DNA from: Globisporangium splendens | Taxonomy: Eukaryota > Oomycota > Peronosporomycetes > Pythiales > Pythiaceae | Length of the DNA: 59,646 nt | Reading direction: 5' to 3' | Assembly: GCA_006386115.1 (NCBI GenBank) | Contig: VFIW01000022.1 | Coordinates: 600,307 to 659,952 of the forward strand | Shown: positions 20,609 through 33,086 of the stretch, one piece after another | Layout of the letters: every line of letters begins with the position of its first letter | Numbering within the stretch: position 1 is the stretch's first letter | Translations under genes and position numbers: made by a program | The notes under the pieces: model-generated | Seen by the model: the letters and a program-made list of their open reading frames with translations, nothing else | Database searches by the model: none | What the model was told of the DNA's origin: nothing

Positions 20609-22905
20609 TTAGGCTGTGGTGGACGTACGCTTTGCTGTGTTTCGCATCAGGTAAATGTACGTTTTGGTGCGAATCTGCGGTGGGAACGACTTGACGTCAA
20701 CGCGGTCAAACGTCTCGAACGCTTGGAGCACCTCGAAAGTGGGCGAGAGCGCCTTCGGGTCTTTGCCCGTGAGGAGGTAGTCATAGCCTCTCAGGTCGTC
20801 GAGCGTCAAGGCTGCTTCGTCCTTGGAGTAGCTGCTCATCATGATCAATGTCCAAGACACAAACAATGAAGTCAGGGAAATGGAACCAGCTTTGGTGAAA
20901 TCAATGAAATAGTAAGTCGTACCTCCAGGCTGCAAACTCTTCGCCAAAGCGCGAGACGCCAGTCATCGCCGATGGCACGTCGATGTGGACACTTCGCGCG
21001 AGATCGCGCTCATTGTGCGCGATCTGGTGTAACTTGGTGAAGGCCACTCCGCCTAGTACGATGAGAGAAGATAAGTCCATGCTCTGTCTGTGTGGCATCG
21101 CGTAAGGAGGACAACCGGACTCGTACCTGGGTAGTTGACGTGCGCCGCCATGGTGAAGAACACGGAGCCGAGCGCTGAGACGACGAGGCAGCCACCAACG
21201 ATGAGCAAAGGGAACTTTGTCTGTAAGGCACATCGTGACACATTGATGGAATGTCTTGATTAGCACCGCACAGCCATGTCCTAAGCCCAAGAAATGGACC
21301 AACCTTGTGTCTCGCGTGATACAATTTTGCGCATCCCTGAGGCACGCACGCACATACAAACAGTTAAAAGCAATAGCATTTAATCAGCAAAAGGCAGACC
21401 ACGCGCTGTGAGAAAGGAAATAGCGCTCGTACCACTGCCGACGCCATGTTGAGGATCGGAATCGCGTTGAAGATGAACCGGAGCTCCTTGTGCGGCAACT
21501 GCGAGAACAACGCCACGTACACTCCGATGGGCCACACGAACTTAAAAACGCTAGAGTCCACGAGTGCCGCACTTTGCCACGCGGTACGCAACTCTTTCCA
21601 CGATCTGCTCCTCACGATCGCAGGAAGAAGTCCACTATGGAATTGAAATCGAACGAGAGAGAGCGAGGCGCGTAGCGTAACTATCTCTGTTTCCTTCAGT
21701 TTGGCTTTCACTGCAGCTTACCTGATGCCGAAGGGAATGAGCAACGCGGTCGCGAGCAGCGCGCGAGGCAATGCCGAGTAAAAGTACCAGAGCCGAGGGT
21801 GCACACCCCACTCGTGGCTCTTGTTCTGCACCGTGTTGAACCAGAGCACCTCGCCCTCGGGCCACAGCCAGCGTTGCCTAGGTTTTTGTGCCGGAAGGTT
21901 GTCAGTATGCATCACCATTGTCTCTCCACACAAGCTGAAAACGCACCAGAAGTAAGAATCCACGACAACCGTCAGTGCGAGCGACGCTACCGACGCTGTG
22001 AGCCCCCAGAGGATAATGCGAACGATCGGCACGCGCGCGAACAGCATCGAGAGCAGGATCGGCGCGAAGAGCACGGCCGTGTCCCCACGGAACACAATCG
22101 TCGTGAACGTCAGCAGGAAGACCGTGGGCTTCGTGCGGTCCTGCAGGCATTTGCACAGTCCAATGTGATGATGAGCTCTTCATTCACAAGGGCAATAGAT
22201 ACGCACACATGGAGACATACATGAAGCCAGAACGCGTATGCACAGAGCACTAGCACCTGATCAAAGGACATTCGCACAATGCGACACAGTTAACCAGCTC
22301 ACTGTCAATAGGATTATGAGAGCACGTTAGGCATATGCATGTGTACCAGCGCGTAGGTGTTGGGCAGCGTGCGGCCAAAGTAGAACATCAGATGGAACTG
22401 GCACGCGCAGATCAGCATGAAGAAGCGAGACGCGTCCTACATACAGCAAGCATATACAAAACAGCATATACGAGGCAGTCGACGAGTGGTGTGCGCACGC
22501 ACAAATGACTTCAAATGGCGTTTGTTAGGTAGATACCCTGCCGAACTTGGTGGCGATGCTATTCCGGAAGAACGTCAGTGCCGCTGTGCTGCACATCGCG
22601 AGCGTCAAGCGCACGACGTACTGCAACACGATCTTGTGCGCCACGAGGAGCTGTGTGATCCACGCGACGGGGCTCGCGAGCGCCGACACGCTCAATGCGC
22701 CGAGAAACGTGCGCGGCACGACACCCGGGAACGCCACGTGGTCGTACTCACTGACGCCAGCACGCACGCCGTGGACGAGCAGGTCGTGCGACGCCTGCAA
22801 ATTGAAGCTCTCCTCCACCTTGGCGTACGGGCAGAGCAGGACGTGCGCCGAGGCCACGAGCGCCACGAGCACCACGTCCGCGTGCTGCTCCAGGAGCCTG
22901 AGCAT
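20609..22905 (-). CDS. ALG12: Dol-P-Man:Man7GlcNAc2-PP-dolichol alpha-1,6-mannosyltransferase
   Basis: Ten exons: 22905-22537, 22436-22347, 22256-22221, 22140-21947, 21877-21722, 21634-21433, 21336-21304, 21220-21127, 21052-20923 and 20834-20609. All introns are GT-AG and the phases agree, giving 509 residues (human ALG12 has 488). Hallmark segments are [13 protein letters not shown] and [11 protein letters not shown] in exon 1, and SYFW joined to [14 protein letters not shown] across intron 4. Many hydrophobic segments fit a polytopic ER protein of the GT22 family. It adds the eighth mannose to the lipid-linked N-glycan precursor in the ER lumen. An upstream in-frame ATG at 23004 is possible. 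The last acceptor could also be 3 nt later. It is head-to-head with WDR91. Confidence 0.92.
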
Positions 22906-23354
22906 CTTGTTGTCCTTGTTTGCTCCACGTTGCGCAGTGGGGCAAATGGAATGCAATGCGATGATGCCCCACTGTCGGATAAAAGAGAGGGTTGAACGAA
23001 ACATGACGTAATTATTTGGTTAAGTTACGTTGAGTGCTTCAATTGGATGACAGTTTAACATCATGCGATACTTTAGAGGAAGAGTAGGGTGCAGATCGAG
23101 CCGGCGATCCCTCTATAAATGCTTACAGCACCGTTGACACTGCACTGTTTGCCAAACGACCAAAAAGCTTCTAAACCTCCATATAGTGAACATTAACTGT
23201 ATAAATCCAACTCAATACCTTTTAACAGTTGCTTAATGGTCTTTTAGAAGAACATAAGCGTTATCAGAGGTCGATGGGACACAAACGTTCACATCTGGAC
23301 GAAAGAACCACACCTTGTCGCACTGGATCGCGCACAAAAGGAAGAACACTCGCG

Positions 23355-26300
23355 ATGGAGCCGCCGCCGCCGAGTCTGCTGCCGCACGTGGACGAGCTCC
23401 TGATGGAGTACCTGCTCTTCCGCGGCTTCACCAAGGTCTCTGTGTGTATATGCGCGCGCTCTCTGCATGCATGCGCCTTGTCTCTCTCTATCTCACTAGA
23501 TGTGGATGTGCATGTGACGCAGAGCTTCCAGGTGTTCAGCGCCGAGCGCAAGCGCGACCGCGCCAAGGGCTTCGACGTCGAGCAGATCATCGCGCAGCTG
23601 CTCTCCTACGTCCAAAAGTACGGTCGCGACCTTATCCTGTGCTTGCGTATTGCGTATTGCATTGACGGTTGCATTTGCTGTGTCTATCTGCTTGTTGCTG
23701 TAGTTATCAGGTGGAGTCCATTATGGAGACGTGGAAATTCCTCACGGCACGGTTCTTCAACCACCTCGACGCGTCCTACGCCGCAGTGCGTTTCGTCTAG
23801 TAGTCTACACTCGCTTGCACTAGTGTTGCATTGTGAAATGGAACTGATGCGACTGTTCTAATTCCTTAGACGATCCACAAGCTCGAGCTGTCGCTACTGC
23901 GGTTGTACGTGGTGAACGCGATCAAAACGGGGCATGGCGAGAAAGCCATCGACTTTTTCAAGAGTTTTATATCCTTTTCCACGCGTCCCTCTGCGTTCTT
24001 ATATGCCTGTGCATGTATTGTGCTGATGCAAAGTCCACACTGTGTTGTCCTTAACCAGTCTGTTGATGCTGTTAAAGTACGCCAACAAGCTGAACGCGAC
24101 GCTGCCTGCGAATGACGCAGAGATTGGCGATTCTTGGTGCCGCTGGTTCATTCTGCCGTACATTCAAAGCCCTGAGAGCGACGCGTACTTTCAAGTAAGT
24201 TGTACATCCCAATCACTCTATTTCTCTCGCTATTGCTCACATAGTTGATGCAAACAGGTTTTCTTCAGCAAAGAGTGGCTGGAGGCGTTCCTGACGTCGT
24301 TTCGGAACTTCTTGACGCTGATCTTCCGGAATCTGCCGCTCCCAAAGCTGCTGGCGTTCCAACTCACGCGCCTCGAGGAGCCATCGCTCAAGATGCGACT
24401 CAAAGTCAGTCAGTCCGAGTGCCATCGCTTGAGGTACGCAGCACAAACTCACAGCTCATTTATATGTAACATCATGGAAGACCCACACGTGCACTTGCAT
24501 CCCCGCAATATGCTTGGTCTTCTGCTTATGTGCGTAGACTGTTTAATGTTGAAGCGACCGCGAAGATCAAGAAACTGGAAGACGCGGGGCGCCACTTGCA
24601 CTCGCTTTTACGACGGATGGTGCAGCACAACTACCGCGAAGAGTTTGCGCGAACCAACGGCCACCACAGCGGAGATGCATTCACAAACGGTGGCGGCTTT
24701 TCCGTCCAAGAGATGCGCGAACTCAGTGAGTTGTTTGGGATCCGGACCAACGATGGTGAGCAGAAGCTGCAGAAGCAACCGTCCAATATCCAGGAAGGCG
24801 ATGAGCAACAGCCTGCGAAGCGAAGTGGTCGCGACACCGAGAGGAAGGAGACACTGGAACAGAGAGTAGACGCCGCTGTACGAAAATCCGCAATAAAGCG
24901 TGAAGACACAGGCGATGGTCAGTCAGTAAATGCGGCACAGAGCGAGCTTTCGCTTGTCGGTCGATTCCATACACAGCAACACAACCAGAAGACGCCGACA
25001 AATGCATCGCCAGGTCTGCTTTGCCGCATGTCGCGCGATGGCAGCCGCGTGGCGATTTCTGCGTTGGGGAGCAAGTTGATTACGATATGGTCTGCGACGC
25101 CCACTGGCACTGATGAAGACGACGGCGAGACCAGGACGCCACTCTCGACGATCCGACTGCTGGCGCCACTCACGTCCATATCGTGGACCGCCGCTTCTAT
25201 ACAGGATCAGGTAAGGACGTCTTCCCTTCGAGAATGACGCGATACCTTTACGAGATTGACGGATGCATGCGTGTGTTGTTGGTTTTGCTCAATGCTCAAA
25301 TGATTTGCACACAAGCAGCAGCTTTTGTTTGGTGTCGCCGATGGGACGCTGAATCTGTGGAGTATGCGTGAACAGCGCGTGATTTCGCGGATCACGAGCG
25401 AAAATGGCGCGATCCAGTCGCTCACGATTGCAGACAACGCTGTGATCGCGCTGTGTGGCGGTGGTGGCAAAGGCGATGGTGCAGTCAGCGGTAGTCGCAC
25501 TCGTGCAAGTCCACAGGATCAGCAGCTAATGCTCATCACACTGGCGTCGTCGTCATCGCGGGAACGGATGCGGCGCTCGACAACGTGGCGATGCAGCGAA
25601 CGAATCGAGTGTGTCGCTTTCGAATCCAATGGAAGCGTGTTCGTCACGGGATCTGCGACAGGAGCCATTCGAGTGTATGACAGCACACTGCGACATCCAC
25701 TGTCCACATGGCACGTCTCGGGTCGTCATCCACCGCCACCAATCTCACCCAACACGAGCAGCACTGAACGCGTTCTCGCTCTCACGCTTTCGCCTGACGG
25801 GACGACGCTCGTGACTCTCCACTCTGCTACTGGCGACACAACGATGATGACGACAAAGTCTGAAGGATCCAAAGGAAGATCTGCCAGCTGCTACCTTCTC
25901 GAATGGGCATTTTCCGAAGACGCGTTCGCGCGTGCGGCAGCTGATCTCACGAGCAACGACGACAGCAGCAGCGATGACAGCATGACGGGGACTGCATTGG
26001 ATACGAACCCAGCAGCACCTCCCCGTTTAATGTACAGCTACCCGTGGGTGACAGCGGGTGATTCGGTGCCACACGCAGATAAGGACAGCACTACGATGCG
26101 GTACAGGCTTCAGTTCCACTCTTCCAGTCGGTCTTTTGTCGTGATCGCATCCACAGGAAATGCCCCGCGGAGCGTGTATCTGTATCAGGTATGTCGAATG
26201 CTGTGCTCTGTGGCTTGTGTTGGAGATGAAAGAGCATGCCGTGTTGACTTATCTGTTGTGCCTTTCGTAGAGAGGCGAGACGACGCGACCGCCGCGCGAA

Positions 26301-26444
26301 CTCGTGCTGCCTTTTGGATCCTCGCAATTAACCGATTTCGACTGGATTGGGGCGTCTTCTTCCTCTTCATCGCCTCAATGCTGCGGTTCATCCGTTGCCA
26401 AGGACGGGCAGGTCGGGCTGTGGGACTTTGATGGTGTCTTGTAG
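23355..26444 (+). CDS. WDR91: WD-repeat protein 91 (endosomal Rab7/PI3P regulator)
   Basis: Nine exons: 23355-23435, 23523-23617, 23704-23785, 23870-23968, 24081-24194, 24258-24433, 24538-25210, 25319-26188 and 26271-26444, giving 787 residues (human about 747). The LisH-like N-terminus (EYLLFRGFT) and the TIHKLELSLLRLYVVNAI and WFILPYIQSPESDAYF segments are typical. They are followed by a coiled coil and C-terminal WD40 repeats (GTLNLWS, GQVGLWDFDG). In animals WDR91 acts in endosome maturation by restraining PI3-kinase activity. All introns are GT-AG except intron 4, which has ATATCC...AC ends (see findings). No frame errors. Confidence 0.9.
23969..24080 (+). other. Probable U12-type (AT-AC) intron in WDR91
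   Basis: The 112-nt intron starts ATATCCTTTT and ends GTAC, and TCCTTAAC, a textbook U12 branch-site match, lies at 24048-24055. Using these ends, the joined protein (FFKSF then ANKLN) aligns without gaps to the equivalent WDR91 stretch. No GT-AG pair here keeps both frame and alignment. The branch-to-acceptor distance of about 26 nt is longer than usual. Confidence 0.72.
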
Positions 26445-26601
26445 ATTGAACCCTTTTCGCACCAGCATGTTTCAAGAGCATGACAAGTAAATCGCCCTGG
26501 TAGAATGACTGCATAGAGCTACATATTATCATTATTATTATCAGCGATGCGCAACTAGAAAATCATGCGATGATGAGAATGTGGACGAGTACACCTTTCA
26601 A

Positions 26602-27468
26602 TCACCCGCCTGCGTGGACTTGCGCTGCTGGTGGCGCACTGCCGTTGCTGTTGTTGTGGGATGTAGACACTGGGACACTGTCGATGAATTTGCGGAGCGA
26701 GTCGCTCATAAAGTACGCGCCGGTGTCGCTGTTGCGCGCTTTGTCTTGGCAAAAGCAGAGCAAAATCGTGTCGATCGCCATTTCGTACACACCGAGAAAC
26801 GTGGAAGCGACGAACCACGCGAGCACCATCGTCAACAGAACCGGTGCCATCGGCGACGCGATCTCATGGCGCGCACCGATGCCAAACTCCTCAGGCTTTG
26901 ACTCAATGTACGCAAACATCGTGATCGTGCACGCCATTGTGATCGCGAGTTTCCCCGCGCTGAGCAGCAAGAACGTAGCCATCGACACCGTGCCGACCTG
27001 CGCGAGATTAGACAGAAGTATCTTGAACGCGTCCTTTGCAGACGTGCAAAAGCCCGTGCCGTTCATCGCGACCATGATGTATGCATTCTTGGAGAGAAAC
27101 TTGAGGCACTTCTCGAGACACCACATACAGCACTGCACGGCTTTCATCGCGACCTTGACAACCAGGTTCGATTTCTGGACGCCCTGAGTTTGGTGGTCGA
27201 TGTACATCAAGATCGCACGCACAAACTGCACGACCGCGATGATGAATGAGCCATATGCGAGTGAGCCAAAGTGATACCGGAGACAATTCTTGAACGAGTA
27301 CAAGATCGGGAACCTCCCCATCTCGGTAGCATTCTTGTTGCGGCTCCAGTAGTAGCGACAAATGGCGCCTGCGATCGTGCACATGCTGATCGCATGGATC
27401 AATTGATTCGTCCAGAGAAACCCGAAGAAATGGTATGCAAACAAGATGCGCATCGCGTCGTGGTCCAT
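26602..27468 (-). pseudogene. Choline-transporter-like (SLC44/CTL) protein, N-terminal half missing
   Basis: The 288 residues from the ATG at 27468 match the C-terminal half of CTL proteins: AYHFFGFLWTNQ, TIAGAICRYYW, a FGSLAYGSFIIAVVQFVRAI helix and a later TFLGVYEMAIDTI helix. Family members usually have about ten membrane helices and 600-700 residues. Here the first half is absent, and the region upstream is occupied by the divergent ankyrin-like gene starting 28 bp away. The retained frame has no stops, so it could be a short expressed form, but a 5' deletion is more likely. In other eukaryotes the family transports choline or related amines. Confidence 0.7.
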
Positions 27469-27495
27469 GTCATTTGAGAACGAAACACACACAAA

Positions 27496-28307
27496 ATGAG
27501 TACGCAAACCGAAGATAGTGCGATCGTCAAACTGATTCCTCACCGATGGGATATGCATGCCATCCAGGCTCTCGCCAACGATGATCATGTCCTTCTTGGC
27601 CGTGTGTTCACCGATCTGCAACTCCCAGTCGGAAGCGTTGACATGAAAGTGAAAACATTCGGTTTTGGAGCTCCTTCTGAATTTCACTCGTATGGTAGGC
27701 ATCTGCGTTACTCTCTCGTTCTTTCTTGCTCTGCATCCACCAGGACGCGGTGACTTGGGTTCCTCAATAATGGGGTGCAATGTACGCAGGATTCGTTGGC
27801 AAGAGTTGTAGCAGTAGCCTGCGTTCGGGGAATCAACTGGAGCAAGTAGCCAATGGCGACACACTGCTCCTCATGGCGTTGCGAAACAGGGAGATTCGTT
27901 GCGCGTCAACACTGATCCGTCTTGGTGCATCACTTTCCACCACGAATGCAATGGGAGAGACATCGATGCAGCACATTTTTCAAGCATTCACCACGACCAA
28001 ACTTCATGACAAACATCAGCAAGCAGAAGCTGGAGAAAAGATGACGAGTCCAAGCACCGACTCTGCCTTCGCGCAACGCATTTTAACCAAGCGACAGGAT
28101 TGGCTGCACCTTTTTCAACTCGTGCATGAAGAGCTCAAGCTGTTCTATGAGCAGGCGAAGACCCAAGTTCGTCACGAGCTCGAACAAATCTACACAAAAT
28201 GCGCACCCGAACGAATCACCAAAGTTGAAATGCAGTTACGCGACTTTGAGTTTCAGGAGCACGCGCTGTTGACCAACGTCCGACGCAAGTACCTGGCGTC
28301 TGGTTGA
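27496..28307 (+). CDS. Ankyrin-like protein with C-terminal helical region
   Basis: Two exons, 27496-27694 and 27790-28307, joined in phase by a GTAGGC...CGCAG intron, give 238 residues. The middle (GDTLLLMALRNREIRCASTLIRLGA then NAMGETSMQHIFQ) has the pattern of one or two ankyrin repeats. The C-terminal 90 residues are charged and probably helical. No enzymatic motif is seen. It starts 28 bp from the SLC44 remnant on the opposite strand, so the two share a promoter region or the deletion brought them together. Function unknown. Confidence 0.65.
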
Positions 28308-28331
28308 AGACACTTCATTCGTGATCGACCT

Positions 28332-30336
28332 TTAAATCCCAACGTGTTGCAGCACTTTACGAATTTCATAAATCACAAACTCCTCTCGCGGCAGTTCGTC
28401 CGTCTCCAATTGAAACAGCAGAGCCTCCACGTCCCGTGGACTATAAGTCACGGCACGAAAACACATACGTGGGTATCGTTTTGCTTTCCTGATCGGATCG
28501 CTTGTAGGGTCAATGTGGGTGGATTTGGGGTGAAGGAGAGCTTGACGAGGTAGTATGCACCATTGAGCCGCAACCCATATCTCGTCTTGCCAGTGATAAA
28601 TAACGATCCAAACTTCTGTCGCTGCGGGTTCTGGTTCTGAAGCTTGACTTTGACAGTTTCCGTGCAGCTGTCGCCTTGTAATGGCTACATCCACTTTTGA
28701 GTATGAGCACTGGTACTGCTTGACATCGTTGAAGGGCATGAGCGTGGTCGTCGAGGTTGTCTATGCTCGGCAGTATCACCCCCATTGCTGGCGTCGTGCT
28801 TGTTGCGGCCTGATGGAATCTGCGGTGGTCTCATGGAAATCCGCACCTCATTCCGATCTTCGATCACTTCGATATGTATTCGTTGCACAAGACGAACCAA
28901 GAGGGTCTCGAGCTCTTCCTCCATCAGCAAATTTGACAGTCGTGGAAAGTTAGCTCCAAACTGCGGAATGCAGGCAACTGTTTCTAGTTTGATCCTAGAA
29001 CAAAACAATTTTCCGATCCAACGCATACCGAGGTGTGAACAGCATAACAAAAGAACACACGAAAGCAGAGCGAGACGACGAGAGAACGCACATGATCTCG
29101 AGATCTTCAGTCTCCTGGGCTACTCGCTGCAGCGTATCCATGCTCACGTGATGACAGCCCTTGACGTCTTCCGTCCATAGCCCGCGAATTACCAGTCCCC
29201 TGCACGTTCAACACCCACACACAGGGTTAGCAATTTACAGCGGGCAACACTCACACATCTCCAACCTCCACACAAAATGATACCTGTCTCCAAGATCTCT
29301 TTCGCTGACAAGCAAATTCCTTCGAACCACCTCAACCTGCAGCTCTTCGACGTGGAGGTGCACGCCTTTCCTTGTTGTCGCTTCCAGAAGAACACATGGG
29401 GGAAGATCCACCACGCGATTGTCGCTGTCGTCATCGTCATCTGCGGCGGTGGAATCACATTCGTCGTCGCGCACTGGAGGATGTCGTGGTTGACTTGTCG
29501 TTGTCGTTGAAGGAGGCTTCTGCTTCGAGTTGCTCCGCGAACCAATCGATCTCTGCTGCTGTTGCGTTCGCGCTGTTCGATTCGACGCTGGTGGAGATGG
29601 CGTCGTGTTGCTATCTCCATTGGGACTGTGAAGCTGAGGGAGTCCGTGGCTGGTTTTGGCTTTTGCTGAGATCGCGGCGACGCTGCTGCGTGCGGATGAG
29701 AAGCGCCTGTCGACGTTTTCGGAGGTGGAAGCAAGTATCCGACGGTGCCATTCTGGCGCAGGTGGCTAAATCTTTGGCCCATTCTCTGCCACTCAGCATC
29801 CCATTGCTTTGTATTGTAAAACGGTTTTTGCATCTGCTGTGCCGTGTTTTTTGGGGGGATACCACCGGGGTCTTCGGCTTGGGTGTTGCAGTCCGCCGTG
29901 TTTGCTCTTCTGCCACAGCTGTACACTCGTTAGAGCGCGCAACGGGCGATGGCGGACTGGGCTGAGTGTACAGGAGTGGCGCATCACTGCTCGCGCCACC
30001 ACCAGTGATGCATGGAGATCGTGGATGGGTGACACCATAAGTCGATGATACTGCAAGCATAGCATTTTCTCGTCCGTGCAGGATCTGCTCCACTTTGTAC
30101 GCCAGACGCTGGTTCTGCGACGCGATCTCGCTTTGCTTTTCCTTCTCGAGCTGCTTGCGCTTGACGTTCGTGCTCAAATGCGGCTGTTTGGACGGCGCAT
30201 TGCTGTCGAGGTACACTCTCGAGGGCGACAGCACCGTAGGCAGGATGGTCTGCAGTTTCTGCTGGTGAAGCAGGTGGTGGTGCGCCACCGCGCGCTCATA
30301 GCAGAGGCGGTTGTCGAACGCGAGTCGCTTGTTCAT
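28332..30336 (-). pseudogene. CFAP97/Hemingway-domain flagellar protein gene with several frame breaks
   Basis: The N-terminal frame from ATG 30336 carries a CFAP97-like domain: RLCYERAVAHHHLL, a PHLSTNVKRKQLEKEKQSEI segment and a QRLAYKVEQIL helix. CFAP97 proteins are associated with motile cilia and flagella. Downstream coding sequence continues on the same strand but changes frame near a T6G6 run (29847-29859), again near 29700, and again at a G5 run and an AAGG near 28800 and 28690. Plausible introns exist (29282 to about 29196, and one near 29090-29000), and the last frame ends at 28332 (...YEIRKVLQHVGI). It could be two genes. The multiple single-base breaks suggest decay or sequence errors. 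Confidence 0.5.
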
Positions 30337-31169
30337 CGAGCACTCGGTCTACTCCTTCGTCTGTGATTCTCCACTTTAACCACAGCAAGCGACAGCGGAC
30401 ACACACAAATGCAAGCCACACTTTCTCCACGCGTGCCACGGGTGGCGGGAAAGAGTAAGTGAGAGCGAGCATCAATCTAACGAAGAGCGAGGACTCACCA
30501 CCAGCACTCGGCCGTCCCCAAAGGGCTAGTCCGGAACAGATTGGACGAGAAGAGGCATCAAAATAGGTCGCCGAAAATACCCCTCGCTCTCTGTGGACAA
30601 GCACATACGGGTGATCGCGCGCGCGTGGCATCCGGACTCGCGCATGCAGCCGCCATTCGTCTCTCTGCTCCTGATGGTTCCCGTGCTCACCGCCATGCTG
30701 TTGTGTTTGCGGAGCCCGCATTGCCGCACATATTGCCTTTTCCAGACATGCATTCCTGCTTCAACTGACGTCTAACCAGATAGACTCCTAGATGTAATAC
30801 TCATGTTCAATTCTTAGTGAATACCACTCGATGTTGTCTACGACGATCAAATTGTCTAAACTGATGCAAGAGAGATCACGCTTTGATTGGTAAAAAAATG
30901 TGAAGGTTTCATTCTCTACCAATAATATATCGATAAAGTGCTTGCTGTGGCATTGCCATGCTCAGTCAGAAAATGGAGCTCCAGCCGCCACATGCAGCGC
31001 CGCGAATGGGAGGATGCGTTGGCGGAAGCGCTTGCTGCAACAGGCTCCATGGAACAGCTGCACTGTTCACTGGTCGAGTGGGGCGGCATACACCAATTTG
31101 CAGCCTTCTCAGCACCGCGCCTGCCTCCTGCACTTGCTTATTATCGATTTGCTTCCAGTGAGAACGAAT

Positions 31170-32778
31170 GGTGCGACGACGCTGCCGGTGGTGGCAATGA
31201 CCCATGATGCCGTTCGTGATAGCGATTCGGATATCAGCGACCGACGCGGAAGTAGCTGCGCCTTAATGTCCAACGAACCCAAGCGACCGGATCGATTACT
31301 ACCCGCCAGTTGCGAATTTTCCCAACGTGACAGAGGAAGCGTGTGTGGCTCAGGGTGCTGCTGGCAACTGCTCAACAATGGCGGCATCCCGTGTGTGTAT
31401 GCGGCTCTTGGACGACCTGATGATGCGAAATGCGCCGCAGTGCTGCGTGCATCGCGTGTGGAGTGCCACAACCCGCGCTTCTTCAACGCGTTCAAGGACC
31501 ACGAGACGCGCCACAGGCACACGTTGGGAAGAGAAACAGAACAAGCAACAGTAGAAGATGACGAAGACGATAGCAAGGACAACGAAGCCACGTTCGCGAG
31601 TGTGACTACGGACCCAACTGCTGCGGGCGGTGCAGATTTGTTCGCTCCAACGATGTCGCATTCCCATTCGATCCGTATCGGCAGGCATTTGTACCAGGCC
31701 AAAACACCCAGACGAGAGGTGGTCATGGGAATTTGAACTCTGCGACGCTGTCTATGGTCGCGCTTCATTACAACTCGCTGCACTGCAACGCGCATTCGAT
31801 GTACGGCCACGCTGCCGCAGAGACCACGCTCTAAACCACGTACTGGGCAAGCGCAGTGTGCTCTTGTCGCGCTCGACCTATGCAGGCTCCAGGCAATATA
31901 CGGGCCATTGGCTGGGAGCCAACGCCGCGACCTGGGAGAACCTGCGACTGTCAATTGCGGGCGTACTGCAGATGAATCTGCTGAGCATTCCGCTCGTGGG
32001 GCCAAACGACGACAACGACGCGGTCAAGACACGGCGCATTCACACATTACGTCGCACTGGACACGTCGTGACGGCACTCGGATGCCTGCGGCGAGCTGTT
32101 TGTCGACGATGGTGATTCGTTGGCGTCCATTGAAGAAGGACGGTTTTCCATGGTGCAGTTTACCGCAGTCCAGTCGGCGGATAGTCGTATTGAGTTCAAG
32201 AGCTACGTCGCGACGCACGGATACGATGGACTGAGATGCACGTGCATTTGGCGCAGATCAGAGTGTACGGCGTTGGGCAAGAGTTCCGCGCAAACTCGTC
32301 GCTGGGTGCCACGATGGCTCTCGGTACAAGAGAGAGCAATAACTCGACGGAGATCGTGGCAATGAGGCAAGATCAACAAGAACAGCGAGTCCAGGGAGAC
32401 TATTTCGCGAACGCCAAGATGCTCGTGATCAGCGACTTGAAAATCCCAGTTGGCCAGGACTTCCACGTCCGCGTCCATGCGCACCCTGCAAATCCAGAGA
32501 GGGGACCTGGACCGGGCGGCGTAGCCGCAGCAAGTGGGGACCACGACGGCAATGGTGATCAAGGTAACGAGAAAAGCTCGAAGCAACAAGGGCAAGGCAA
32601 CGGCGAAGGCGAGAATGGGGGCGGGCAGCAGCAGCAGCAGAAGAGAGCGTCGTCGTCGTACTCGGTGCTGGCGATCATTGGCACCGTGGTCGGCATCGTG
32701 TTTCTCGTGGGTCTGGTCATCATCTGTGTGATGTAGCGACGTCGCGCCGGCAATTCCGGCTACGAGCCGCTCGCGTGA
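31170..32778 (+). pseudogene. GH31 alpha-glucosidase relic with trefoil domain and C-terminal anchor
   Basis: Pieces of a glycoside hydrolase family 31 enzyme appear in order. There is a trefoil (P-type) motif near 31330-31400 (EEACVAQGCCW). Late catalytic-domain segments follow near 31720-32000 (GHGNLNSATLSMVALHYNS; VLGKRSVLLSRSTYAG; YTGHWLGANAATWENLR), then a beta-sandwich segment (ELFVDDGDSLASIEEG) near 32100. A Gly/Gln linker and a transmembrane helix close at an in-frame TAG (32734-32736), with a basic tail RRRAGNSGYEPLA beyond it to 32778. The central catalytic region with the nucleophile Asp is missing, and the frame changes repeatedly. Intact relatives hydrolyse alpha-glucosides at the cell surface. 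Confidence 0.72.
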
Positions 32779-33086
32779 CCCGATCGCCAAGCCCAAGCGC
32801 GTCGTGACTCTGCTGCTGACGACCACAACTGCACTGAGGAGTTTTTCTGTCTGTGAGTGCCCAACAAGCAGCAGAAGGCTGGGTTGCGGTGAGTCCAGTG
32901 CTCTTGGGATGAGTGTTTGTGGCGTGTGCTCTACGCGCCAACATGCCGTTTACATGCGTTTGTCAATTTTGGTGGAGCTCTCGAGCTCAGTAGCTTTTCG
33001 TACCCAGTATTAATTACCATTACGACAATTTTGACTTGTACATACACGTACGCCATCCACACGCGCTTCGCCATTGTCGTTCCGGA

